A DNA stretch of 58,002 bases from Bowdeniella nasicola (GTDB lineage Bacteria; Actinomycetota; Actinomycetes; Actinomycetales; Actinomycetaceae), in the NCBI GenBank assembly GCA_030537895.1, contig JAUNVA010000011.1:9876-67877 (forward strand), read 5' to 3'. Position numbers and translations under genes: made by a program. The stretch's first letter is position 1. Each line of letters starts with the position of its first letter. Of the stretch, positions 26,815 through 35,700 are shown in pieces. The notes beneath the pieces were generated by a model. The model saw only the letters and a program-made list of their open reading frames with translations, was not told the DNA's origin and searched no databases.

Positions 26815-28112
26815 CGGCGTGCCTCCTGCCTCGCCATCGTCCGCAAGTGTGCCAGGTCGGGCTCATCGAGGCGTCGCCAGGGCAGGATGGTCAGACCCGC
26901 CTCGCGCAGTCGTCGGATCCGAATGTCCCGCTCGGCGAGTTCCAGGGCGAGGGCCATTCGCACCGCGGGGTCGTTCGAGCGCAGGCCCTCGGGCAGCACA
27001 TCGACGGCCCAGACCTGGTGGCCCGAGCGCGCCCAGGTGAGGGCGACGTCGGCCGCTGCGGCGTCGAGGAACGTGGAGATCAGCCAGATCGTCGCCCCCG
27101 TGGGCACGCGCGGTGCCCGCACGGTCGGCGGGGCGTGATGGGGAGCGCGGGCCGCGCTCACGTACTGGCTGAAGCGCTCTTTGGCTCGGCGCCCGGTGCT
27201 CGGCGGAACCCCGGAGCCCGGCACGGCAAGGTCCAGCAGCCCCACCCGGTCGCCGGCCTCAAGGTGGGCATTCGCGAGGGAGAGTGCCGCATTGCGCGCC
27301 ACGTCCAGGCTGGTGATCTCGGTCGCGGTGCGCCGGATGCCGCCGGCCCAGGTGTCCACGTTGGGGCCGACGTCGTCGCGCGGGTCGAGCGCGATGAGCA
27401 CGACCGCTTCGGCGCCCGCGTGGGCGCGCGCGGCGAAGAGCTGATCGAGGTCAGTGCCGGTCGCGTGCCGCGCAGTGGCCCGCCACGAGATGCGCGCCAT
27501 GCGGTCGCCCGGCCCCATCGGGGCGACGTCGAAGAAACGTGTGCCCTGCCCAGGGCGGCGGTCTTCGCGCGGGCCCCACGCGCCCACGAGGCGGCGCGGG
27601 GCAGGCAGGGGAGGCAGCGCCGTTGCGCGCGGAGGTACGAACACTCGCAGCGGGGCGAGCTGGAGCGGGCCGAGGGCCGAACGCGAGGAGGAGACGCGCA
27701 CTTCGGTGCGTGCCATATCCAGGCCCCCGGTGCGCCCGCAGGTGTCAGCAAAATGCAGGCGCGCCGACCAGGCTGCACCGCTCGGTTGCGCGGCGAGCAC
27801 GGCTGACCGATCCACGCCGGAGACCCCCGCAAGCCGCACCTGGATCGCGTCGGGCAGCGCGCCGTCGCCCGCGATTTCGATGACGCCCTCGATGCTGCCG
27901 TCCACGCCGCGCGGGCGGGGGCGGTTCACAATGAGACGGCGGGCCGACGGTCGGGCGAGGTCGAGCGCGGCGAGGGCCGCGAGGGCCGCGAGTTCGGGGC
28001 GCGAGAGGATGACGGCGAAGCCGGCCAGGAGCACGGCCGTGAAGGCCTGGCCGACGTGGAGCAGGCTGGGACGCGCTGTCGAGGTGCTCGCCTCGCCGAG
28101 GGGCGCGCTCAC
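26811..28112 (-). CDS. DUF58 domain protein
   Basis: A 433-residue protein, GTG start at 28112 overlapping the moxR stop. One or two hydrophobic segments at residues 19-48 (HVGQAFTAVLLAGFAVIL), a beta-rich middle part, then the DUF58 core with MGPGDRMARISWRATARH near residue 210 and a von Willebrand A-like C-terminal half (EAVVLIALDPRDD; WAVDVLPEGL). DUF58 proteins pair with MoxR AAA ATPases in bacteria in a chaperone-like role for large complexes. An apparent open frame continues upstream to 28850 but that part is the moxR gene read in another frame. Confidence 0.85.
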   Translation of the reverse strand: MSAPLGEASTSTARPSLLHVGQAFTAVLLAGFAVILSRPELAALAALAALDLARPSARRLIVNRPRPRGVDGSIEGVIEIAGDGALPDAIQVRLAGVSGVDRSAVLAAQPSGAAWSARLHFADTCGRTGGLDMARTEVRVSSSRSALGPLQLAPLRVFVPPRATALPPLPAPRRLVGAWGPREDRRPGQGTRFFDVAPMGPGDRMARISWRATARHATGTDLDQLFAARAHAGAEAVVLIALDPRDDVGPNVDTWAGGIRRTATEITSLDVARNAALSLANAHLEAGDRVGLLDLAVPGSGVPPSTGRRAKERFSQYVSAARAPHHAPPTVRAPRVPTGATIWLISTFLDAAAADVALTWARSGHQVWAVDVLPEGLRSNDPAVRMALALELAERDIRIRRLREAGLTILPWRRLDEPDLAHLRTMARQEARR

Positions 28113-29077
28113 GAGAGCGCCGGTACGGGGACGGTCTCGAGGGCCGTCGAGATCACCGAGGCGCCGTCGACGCCGCTCGCCCACGCCCGCGCCGTGAGCG
28201 TCAGCCGATGGGCGAGTGCCGGCACCGCGAGGGCGTGCACGTCGTCGGGTGTGATGTAGTCGCGGCCCGCCATGGCGGCGCGGGCGCGCGCGAGCAGCAG
28301 CAGCGCCTGGGTGCCGCGCGGGGAGACCCCCACCTCGACGTCGGGGTGAGAGCGGGTCGCGGCGGCCAGGCGCACGATATAGCGGGTGACGTCCGGGTCG
28401 ACGTCGATCGCCTCGACACCCGCCTGCATGGCGGAGACCTCCTCGGCGGTCACGACGCTTCGTACCGACGTCGCCTCCATACGTCGTGAGACGCGCTGCG
28501 CAAGAATCCGCGCTTCCTCGTCCTCCGGGAGGTAGCCGACCGAGAGCCGAACCATGAAGCGATCGAGCTGGGCTTCGGGAAGGGGGAACGTGCCCTCGAG
28601 CTCGACCGGGTTTGACGTGGCGATGACGTGAAAGGGGTGAGGCAGTGCGAATGTGGTGCCCTCCGCGGAGACCTGGCCCTCGGCCATGGCCTCGAGTAGC
28701 GCGGACTGGGTGCGCGGCGAGGTGCGGTTGATCTCGTCGGCGAGCAGGAGTCCGGTGAAGACGGGGCCGCGGCGGAAGGAGAACTCGCGGGTGGCCGGGT
28801 CCCATACGTAGGACCCGGTGACGTCGGCGGGCAGAAGATCGGGGGTGCACTGCAGGCGCGTGAAGTCGAGTCCGAGCGCGCCGGCCAGCGAGCGGGCCGC
28901 CACGGTCTTGCCGAGCCCGGGGAGGTCCTCGAACAGGACGTGCCCACCGGCGAGAACGGCAGCGAGTGCCGTGGACAGCGCCTCTTCCATGCCGACGACG
29001 ACGGTTTGGACCTCGGCGAGGACGCGCTCCGCGTTCTCGGCGATAACGTGCAGCGGGGCGGCGGGGCGCTCGTTCAT
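28109..29077 (-). CDS. MoxR-family AAA+ ATPase
   Basis: A 322-residue AAA+ ATPase of the MoxR group, which assists assembly or activation of partner proteins, often with DUF58/VWA partners as here. Visible: Walker A DLPGLGKTV, Walker B LLADEINRTSP, sensor-1 ATSNPVELEGTFPLPEAQLDRF and the C-terminal four-helix lid. Both neighbours overlap it by four bases, so the moxR-DUF58 pair is coupled. Confidence 0.95.
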   Translation of the reverse strand: MNERPAAPLHVIAENAERVLAEVQTVVVGMEEALSTALAAVLAGGHVLFEDLPGLGKTVAARSLAGALGLDFTRLQCTPDLLPADVTGSYVWDPATREFSFRRGPVFTGLLLADEINRTSPRTQSALLEAMAEGQVSAEGTTFALPHPFHVIATSNPVELEGTFPLPEAQLDRFMVRLSVGYLPEDEEARILAQRVSRRMEATSVRSVVTAEEVSAMQAGVEAIDVDPDVTRYIVRLAAATRSHPDVEVGVSPRGTQALLLLARARAAMAGRDYITPDDVHALAVPALAHRLTLTARAWASGVDGASVISTALETVPVPALS

Positions 29078-29520
29078 GTGCGGTGTCCTTCGATTGTGAG
29101 ACTGGTCAGGAGGTGATGGGCGTCGGCCGGGGTCACGCGTGCACCAGGCGTGGTCACGCGGGTGTAGGCCGGGCCGAACTTCTCTTGCATGTCGACTTCG
29201 GTAAGGCCAGCGTGCGCGCGAGCATCGGCGAGGACGGCGATCAGGCGATCGCGCACCGAGCCGGTGAGGTCGTTCGCGCGGAACGCTCCCGCGGTAGTCG
29301 CGATCGAGGGGCGCAGTCCGGAGGCCGGATGCGCCTCAAAATCGCCCGGCTTTTCGGTATCGATCGCGGCGAACTGGCGCGCGAGTGCGGTCAGGCCGGC
29401 GGCGGTGGCGCCGATGGCGAGGCAGTAGGACAGGGGCCAGGAGACGGCGATCGCGAGCGTGAGCGCGACGGTGCCAGAACCCGCGGAGACCATGGCGGTT
29501 GTCCGGAGTGAACGGCTCAC
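29074..29520 (-). CDS. Small membrane protein between DUF4129 and MoxR genes
   Basis: A 148-residue protein with two adjacent hydrophobic segments at residues 9-45 (MVSAGSGTVALTLAIAV and LSYCLAIGATAAGLTAL) and a soluble C-terminal domain of about 90 residues containing LTGSVRDRLIAVLADARA. Unknown family. Its four-base overlaps with the genes on each side and its membrane topology tie it to the MoxR/DUF58/DUF4129 unit. Confidence 0.65.
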   Translation of the reverse strand: MSRSLRTTAMVSAGSGTVALTLAIAVSWPLSYCLAIGATAAGLTALARQFAAIDTEKPGDFEAHPASGLRPSIATTAGAFRANDLTGSVRDRLIAVLADARAHAGLTEVDMQEKFGPAYTRVTTPGARVTPADAHHLLTSLTIEGHRT

Positions 29521-30185
29521 GAGAGCGCCTCCTCGATGGCCTCCAGGGCGCGGCGTGCCCGGGCGACGTCGTGCTCATCTGAGCGCGTGCCCACCCGATA
29601 GCGGGCCCGATAGTAGAGCTCGACAAGCGTCTCGACCACGTCCTCAGGCGCACCGGAGGCAACCAGGCGAGAGCCGGCCCACTGGGCGGGCGTCGTCGTC
29701 GCGCTACGCTCGCCAACCCGCCCGGCGAGGCGCTCCTCCAACACCGTCCACAGGGCCACGACCCGGTCGGAGGGCGCCCGCGCGGGATCGGCGAGAGCAC
29801 GGCGCGCCTGGCGCAGGTCGCTGAGGGTGACGCGCTCGTCGACGTGGATGATCTCGGAGAACAGGGCGCCGTCGTCGGCGTGCGGCTCCGGGGGCCGGAT
29901 CCGTACGGTCGTGCGGCGCGCGAGGATCACGATTGCGAAAATGACGCCGGCCAGAGTGACCACCATGATGGCGAGCCCGAAGGACTGCAGGAGCCACGCG
30001 AAATCGGGGGCGCGCGGCGGGATGACTTCCTCACCGGTTCCCGTCATTTGGACCGAGCCGGAGGATGAGGGGCGTTCGGGCGGTTCGATCACGGGCCGGG
30101 TGCGCACGGCGGGACCGAGGGACCCGATCGTGACCGCCACGGCGGCCGCGCCCGTCAGCCAGCCGAGGGTGTGACCTGCTCGCAC
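29517..30185 (-). CDS. DUF4129 domain membrane protein
   Basis: A 222-residue protein with one membrane segment near the N-terminus (residues 6-24) and a second at about 64-90 (LLQSFGLAIMVVTLAGVIF), then a C-terminal DUF4129-type domain with ALWTVLEERL, SRLVASGAPEDVVETLVELYYRARY (about 135-190), read in pieces as TPAQWAGSRL and VELYYRARYRVG. DUF4129 proteins commonly accompany MoxR and DUF58 or transglutaminase-like genes. GTG start at 30185 is preceded by GGGGGGAGAC. It lies inside the last 31 bases of folA. Confidence 0.8.
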   Translation of the reverse strand: MRAGHTLGWLTGAAAVAVTIGSLGPAVRTRPVIEPPERPSSSGSVQMTGTGEEVIPPRAPDFAWLLQSFGLAIMVVTLAGVIFAIVILARRTTVRIRPPEPHADDGALFSEIIHVDERVTLSDLRQARRALADPARAPSDRVVALWTVLEERLAGRVGERSATTTPAQWAGSRLVASGAPEDVVETLVELYYRARYRVGTRSDEHDVARARRALEAIEEALS

Positions 30186-30667
30186 GTCTCCCCCCTGGAC
30201 CAGTGACAACGGCGGTAGCGCACGCCAGCCTTCGAAAGGGCCCAGGGCTCGCAGCTGAACGTGCCGGGTCCGAGGTCGGGCGCGAACGTATCCCCGTTGA
30301 CACGCAGATCCACCTCGGTGATCATCGCGCGCTCCACGAAGGGCAGCGCTGCCCGATAGATCTGAGCGCCTCCCATCACCCACAGATCCTCGCGGCGCCA
30401 GCGTTCCTGCGAGAGGAACGTGATGAGGTCGGTCACGACCGTCGCGCCGGGTGCCGGATAGTCGGCGTTGCGGGAGGCGACGATGTTCGTGCGCCCCCGT
30501 AGCGGACGGTTTGCCTCCGGCAGGGATTCCCAGGTGGCGCGCCCCATCAGGACCGTTGTCCCAAGGGTCGTGCGCTGAAAGTGGGCGAGGTCCTCTGGCA
30601 CATGGAAGGGGAGTGTCCCGCACGCACCGATGACGCCACCCGCGTGTGCCCAGATTGCGCCGATCAT
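30155..30667 (-). CDS. folA: Dihydrofolate reductase
   Basis: A 170-residue DHFR making tetrahydrofolate with NADPH. Visible motifs: [14 protein letters not shown] at the start, [14 protein letters not shown] (active-site acidic residue), [18 protein letters not shown] and [12 protein letters not shown]. The ATG at 30667 overlaps the thyA stop by four bases. The frame stays open upstream to 31612 but that part is thyA read in another frame. The 3' end overlaps the DUF4129 gene by 31 bases, so the ribosome must read folA and start the next gene inside it. Confidence 0.93.
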   Translation of the reverse strand: MIGAIWAHAGGVIGACGTLPFHVPEDLAHFQRTTLGTTVLMGRATWESLPEANRPLRGRTNIVASRNADYPAPGATVVTDLITFLSQERWRREDLWVMGGAQIYRAALPFVERAMITEVDLRVNGDTFAPDLGPGTFSCEPWALSKAGVRYRRCHWSRGETCEQVTPSAG

Positions 30668-31464
30668 ACGGAAATTGGCGCCGAGATTGCCGGGTGGTGG
30701 CGGTATCCCACGATTTCGATGTCCTCGGGCTGATAGTCGAACAGGCTCGCGGCGCGATGAAGCTCGAGGCGCGGCATGTCGTAGGGCTCGCGACTCAGTT
30801 GCTCGCGCACCTGATCGAGGTGGTTCAGGTAGATGTGACAGTCGCCGCCCGTCCAGATGAAATCCCCGACATCGAGGCCGACCTGCTGGGCGACCATGTG
30901 GGTCAGCAGGGAGTAGGACGCGATGTTGAACGGCACGCCGAGGAATAGATCGGCGCTGCGCTGATAGAGCTGCAGGGAGAGCCGGCCCTTCGCGACGTAG
31001 AACTGGAAGAGCGCGTGGCACGGCATGAGTGCCATCTTGTCGAGCTCCCCGACGTTCCACGCCGAGACGATGATCCGGCGCGAGGTGGGATCGGCACGCA
31101 GTTGGTCGAGGACTCGGCTCAACTGGTCGATGTGGCGGCCATCGGCGGTCGGCCAGGAGCGCCACTGCACGCCGTAGATGGGGCCGAGCTCGCCGTCCTC
31201 GTCCGCCCACTCGTTCCAGATACGCACGCCCCGCTCCTGCAGGGGCCGCACGTTTGATTCCCCGTCGAGAAACCACAAGAGCTCGCCAACGACCGAGGGC
31301 ACGTGCACACGTTTCGTCGTGACGAGAGGGAAACCGTCGGGCAGGTGGAAGCGCATTTGGTGGCCGAAGACCGACAGCGTGCCGGTCCCCGTGCGGTCCT
31401 CGCGCTGCACGCCCTCGGCCAGGACATGGCGCAGCAGATCTTCGTAGGCTGTTGAGACGCTCAC
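30664..31464 (-). CDS. thyA: Thymidylate synthase
   Basis: A 266-residue classical thymidylate synthase (dUMP to dTMP). Visible: the R-x-x-RTGT motif [13 protein letters not shown], the catalytic-Cys motif [43 protein letters not shown] and the C-terminal ISAPISV, all as in E. coli ThyA. GTG start at 31464 has GGCGGA six bases before it; the same stretch is preceded by a TAAGCT box, so a leaderless internal start is possible too. It is followed directly by folA with a 4-base overlap. Confidence 0.97.
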   Translation of the reverse strand: MSVSTAYEDLLRHVLAEGVQREDRTGTGTLSVFGHQMRFHLPDGFPLVTTKRVHVPSVVGELLWFLDGESNVRPLQERGVRIWNEWADEDGELGPIYGVQWRSWPTADGRHIDQLSRVLDQLRADPTSRRIIVSAWNVGELDKMALMPCHALFQFYVAKGRLSLQLYQRSADLFLGVPFNIASYSLLTHMVAQQVGLDVGDFIWTGGDCHIYLNHLDQVREQLSREPYDMPRLELHRAASLFDYQPEDIEIVGYRHHPAISAPISV

Positions 31465-31473
31465 TCCGCCAGC

Positions 31474-32184
31474 TTACGCGTTCTGTTCGATCTGCTCGGG
31501 GAGGGTCGCGGCGCGGTTCTCCTCGAGGGACGCGAAGCTCGTAGGGGCCGGGCCGAATGCCGCCCGGGTGCCCTCGATGACGGTGCGCGCGAGCGCCTTG
31601 CCGCCCGACCATCCGATGACCGCGCCGATGCCGAAGGGAGCGAGGCGGCCGACGGCGATGCCGCCGCCCTTGGCGGCGGCCTTCTTCGCGGCCCGCTTAC
31701 GGAGCGTCGTGTTTACTGACTTCACGGTTGAGATCGGCAGCATCTGCAGAGCCCGCTTGGCCCAGGACACCGAGGAAATGCCGAGGGAGGCCTGCACCGC
31801 AGAGGCGCCATCCTCCCCGAGCAGCGCCGTGAGCAGGAGAGTACGGCGTCGTTCGGTGTCTTCGGTCGGGATACCGTGAACCTCGGCGACGGCCATGACG
31901 TGCAGCGCCGAGGCCGCGAGGAATGCGGCGACCTGGGCGCTGGTCAACACGACGGCGCTCGCCGTGCCCACCGCGGGCACAGCGGCGGCGGCGCCCACCC
32001 CGGCACCGGAGAGTTTTGAGGCCCGCGTGAACTGCTTTTCGAGGATTGAGATGATTCGCTCGGGAGAGGCGTGCGGGTGGCGTGCCCGCAGCTTCGCAAC
32101 CTTAGCCCGCACCCGTGCTGAGGGGATCGCGATGGCCTTATCGAGAGCGTCATCCACACCCGAGACACCGAAGATTGACGACAT
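31474..32184 (-). CDS. EcsC-like / conserved actinobacterial protein of unknown function
   Basis: A 236-residue protein with a weak resemblance to EcsC-like membrane-associated proteins: two hydrophobic alpha segments around residues 65-110 (GVGAAAAVPAVGTASAVVL and VAAFLAASALHVMAV) and a Gly-rich, basic stretch (KKAAAKGGGIAVGRLAPFGIGAVIGW) near 175-200, read as KAAAKGGGIAVG and FGIGAVIGW. Function is unknown. ATG 32184 has GAGGAG at about -13 and the OsmC stop four bases before the start, so the two are co-transcribed; the stop overlaps a TAAGCT box of thyA. Confidence 0.6.
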   Translation of the reverse strand: MSSIFGVSGVDDALDKAIAIPSARVRAKVAKLRARHPHASPERIISILEKQFTRASKLSGAGVGAAAAVPAVGTASAVVLTSAQVAAFLAASALHVMAVAEVHGIPTEDTERRRTLLLTALLGEDGASAVQASLGISSVSWAKRALQMLPISTVKSVNTTLRKRAAKKAAAKGGGIAVGRLAPFGIGAVIGWSGGKALARTVIEGTRAAFGPAPTSFASLEENRAATLPEQIEQNA

Positions 32185-32188
32185 GGGT

Positions 32189-32659
32189 TTACTCCTCAAC
32201 GAGACGACCACCGATGCGTACGGTGGTGGTGGGGTTCGTCTTTAGTGTGTGGCCAATCGTGCACGACCGCTCGATGGCGGCACCCACGCGCTGCGTGGTC
32301 TTTGCCACCTCCTCGTCACTGAGGTGGGACATATCGGCCTCACAGACGACGTCGAAGGCGGTGTAGGCGTCCTCGTCGCGTGCGTAGCAGGCCCGCAGCC
32401 ACCACTCGGGCTCGCCCTGCTCACCGAGCGCGTGCATGACTCGCGCGTCAGCACTCATCGCGTGGCATCCGGCGAGAGCGATTTGCAGGAGTTCGCCGGG
32501 GCTGAAGGCGCCCGACGCACGGTCGGGCCCGACCGGCAGGGTCCGTCCGTCGCGCAGTGTTGCGGTAAAGGACCGCTCGCCGGTGCGCTCCAGCCGGATC
32601 GGGGGACGCGCGGAAGTACCGGTGGGTGGCGTGCTCGGAAAATCGGGAGTTTCGTGCAT
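32189..32659 (-). CDS. osmC: OsmC-family peroxiredoxin-like protein
   Basis: A 156-residue OsmC-type hydroperoxide reductase. Both redox cysteines are present: Cys65 in LQIALAGCHAMSADA and Cys133 in ERSCTIGHTL, the usual two-Cys spacing. The rest of the fold matches, with SPGELLQIAL and LVEE C-terminal strand. The ATG at 32659 has a 18-base palindrome nine bases upstream. First gene of a run that ends at the DUF58-membrane pair, and it diverges from putA. Confidence 0.85.
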   Translation of the reverse strand: MHETPDFPSTPPTGTSARPPIRLERTGERSFTATLRDGRTLPVGPDRASGAFSPGELLQIALAGCHAMSADARVMHALGEQGEPEWWLRACYARDEDAYTAFDVVCEADMSHLSDEEVAKTTQRVGAAIERSCTIGHTLKTNPTTTVRIGGRLVEE

Positions 32660-32667
32660 CTGTTCAT

Positions 32668-32685
32668 CATGGCATGTATGCCATG
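32668..32685. promoter_or_regulatory. 18-base palindromic operator upstream of osmC
   Basis: CATGGCAT-GT-ATGCCATG, a perfect 8-2-8 inverted repeat nine bases before the osmC start and 98 bases before the putA start. Its position would allow a repressor to block osmC transcription or regulate both divergent genes. Confidence 0.65.
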
Positions 32686-32782
32686 GACTACCAGGGTTGA
32701 TAGATTCTAGGTAAGAGCCGAGCGACGCAGAGCTGCGCGCACCCGTCGGCGATATCGTGAAGCGACGATGGAGGACACCGCT

Positions 32783-35700
32783 ATGACCCAGGTACCCGCT
32801 GACGTATTGGCGCTCGTCGACGATGCTGTCGACCTGGCGCACCGTTGGATTGATGAGACCGAAGCCGGCCAGACCGACGACGAACGGGCCACCACCGGTC
32901 AACTGGCCGCCCTTGTGGCGGACTCCGCCGGGTTGGACCTCGCGATGCGCTTTGTTGATCGTGTGGCCCGCCCGGAAGACTCAAAAACTGCGGCCAAGGA
33001 GCTGGCACAGCTCACGACGGGAGACGCCGCCTCCTTCCTTGGCACCATGGACCGCGCGCTTCTCGGCCTCGGCGCGAAGGCAGCGCGTCTCGCGCCCGGC
33101 GTCGTCGTGCCGCTCGCCCGCAAGCGGCTCCGCCAGATCGTCGGCCACCTCGTCGTCGACTCGCGCGACCCGCAGCTTGCCGAACACCTGGAGCGTTCCC
33201 GTAAGGACGGCTTCCGTCTGAACATCAACCTGCTCGGGGAGGCCGTGCTCGGCGAGGGCGAGGCTGCCTCTCGCATGCAGCGCACGATCGATCTCATTAA
33301 CCGCGAGGACGTCGACTACGTTTCGATCAAGGTGTCCTCGCTGGTGTCGCAGATCACCACGTGGGACACGAGTGGGACCGCCGATCGTGTCCTGGAGCGC
33401 CTGCGCCCCCTCTACCGGGCGGCCGTCTCCACGAGCCCCCACACCTTCGTGAACCTGGACATGGAGGAGTACCGGGATCTCGATCTCACGATTGAGGTGT
33501 TCACGCGGCTGCTCGATGAGGAGGAGTTCCACAACCTCGAGGCTGGCATCGTCTTGCAGGCCTACCTCCCGGACTCCTTCGGCGCACTTGAACAGCTTCT
33601 GGACTTTGCGGCTCGCCGCCACGAGGACGGCAAGGCCCCCATCAAGATCCGCATCGTGAAGGGTGCGAACCTCTCCATGGAGCGCGTCGAGGCGGAGCTG
33701 CACGGCTGGCGCCAGGCGCCCTACCCGACCAAGGACGACGTCGACGCGAACTACCTGCGGCTGATGGAACGTATCTTGCGTAAGGTGAACCTTGGGGCTG
33801 TGCGGGTCGGTGTCGCCTCCCATAACCTCTACGCGGTCGCGCTCGCTCACCTGCTCGCCTCCGAGCGGGGCGTGAGCGAGATGCTGGATATCGAAATGCT
33901 CCAGGGTATGAGTCCCTCACAGGCCCGCGCCGTGCGCGACCGGGTCGGCTCCGTGCTGCTCTACACTCCCGTCGTCGCCCCCGAGGACTTTGACGTCGCC
34001 GTGTCCTACCTCGTGCGCCGCCTGGAGGAAAACGCCCAGACACAGAACTTCCTGCGGGCCCTGTTTGCCGATGAACACGACGAGTCCGGCGCGGGCCTCG
34101 CGGACCAGGAGGACCGTTTTAGGCGTGCGGTCTCCGCGATGACCAGCGTCCCCGCGGGGGCGCGACGCACCGTGGAGCGGGATCCGATCGGCGAGAGCTT
34201 TGAGAACACCGCCGATTCCGATCCGGCACTGCCCGCGACACGCGCCTGGGCGCGGGAGGCCCTCGCGGCCGACGTGGGGGAGTGCTGGAGCCCCATGCTG
34301 ACCTCGAAAGACGAGGTCGACGCGGTGGTGGATAAGGTGCTCGGCGCGGTGCCGGCCTGGCAGGCCCGGCCCGCCGCGGAGCGCGCCGAGATCTTGCGGG
34401 CCGTTGCCCAGCAGCTTGAGGACCGACGGGGGCAGTTCCTCACCGTCGCCGCGAAGGAGGCCGGCAAGACCGTCGACCAGGCGGACCCGGAGATCTCCGA
34501 GGCGATCGACTTCGCCCGTTACTATGCCGACCGCGCGTTGGAACTTGAGAAGGGGGCCTCCCTCGCCACCGACGGCGCCCGGTTCGAGCCCGTGGAGCTC
34601 ACACTCGTGACACCACCGTGGAACTTCCCGGTCGCGATTCCCTGTGGCGGTGTCATGGCGGCGCTCGCGGCCGGCAGCGGCGTCATCATTAAGCCCGCTC
34701 ATCACGTGCCACGCTGCACCGAGATCATCGTGGAGGCCGCCCACGCCGCGGGTGTTCCCGGCGAGCTTCTTCAAGCGGTGCGGACCGCGGAGAACGAGAT
34801 CGGGCGCCATCTCGTGTCCCACGACAGGATCGATCAGGTGATTTTGACGGGCGCATCCGAGACCGCCGAAATGTTCGAGGGCTGGCGCGCCGAACACGAG
34901 GGCGGGCCGCGAGTGTTCGCGGAGACCTCGGGTAAGAACGCGCTCATCATCACGCCGGCTGCGGACTACGACCTCGCGGTTGCCGACCTCGTCAAGTCGG
35001 CATTCGGCCACGCCGGTCAGAAGTGTTCGGCGGCCTCCCTCGCAATCCTCGTCGGTTCGGCTGGCACCTCGAAGCGGTTGCTCGGTCAGCTGGTCGATGC
35101 GGCCTCCTCGGTGCGCGTTGGTTGGCCGACGGACCTGCAGGCCATCATGGGCCCGGTGATTGAGGCACCGAGCGGGAAGCTGGAACGTGCCCTCACGACA
35201 CTGGAGGAAGGGGAAAGCTGGCTCGTTGAACCGCGCCAGCTCGATGACACGGGACGCCTCTGGTCACCCGGCGTGAAGGACGGGGTCTCGCCGCACTCCT
35301 TCTTCCACCTCACCGAGTGCTTCGGCCCGGTACTCGGCATTATGCGGGCGAAGACACTCGCCGAAGCGATCGAGCTGCAAAACGCCGTCGAGTACGGGCT
35401 GACGGGCGGCTTGCACTCCCTCGATGAGGAAGAGATCGACTACTGGCTCGAACACGTGCACGTGGGGAACGCCTACGTGAACCGCCACATCACGGGCGCG
35501 ATCGTACAGCGCCAGGCATTCGGTGGCTGGAAGCTCTCTGCGTTCGGCCCGGGCGCGAAGGCAGGGGGCCCGAATTACGTGGCCCAGCTCGGACGCTGGG
35601 TGCCGGACGGTGAACCGAGCCACGGCATCGAGCTGCCCGAGGAGGTCGCGCAGGTACACGCCGATCTCACTGGTCTCGTGACCGATCAGGCGGAGCGTAG

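Noticed and set aside
26787..27806. A 339-codon plus-strand frame opposite the DUF58 gene
   Set aside because: Shadow of the DUF58 gene; no domain, and Gly/Arg-rich.
28113..28850. Upstream extension of the DUF58 frame
   Set aside because: The extra 246 residues are Arg/Pro-rich and overlap the moxR gene in another frame; the DUF58 family starts near the GTG at 28112.
30668..31612. Upstream extension of the folA frame
   Set aside because: Overlaps thyA in another frame; DHFR sequence begins at the ATG at 30667.
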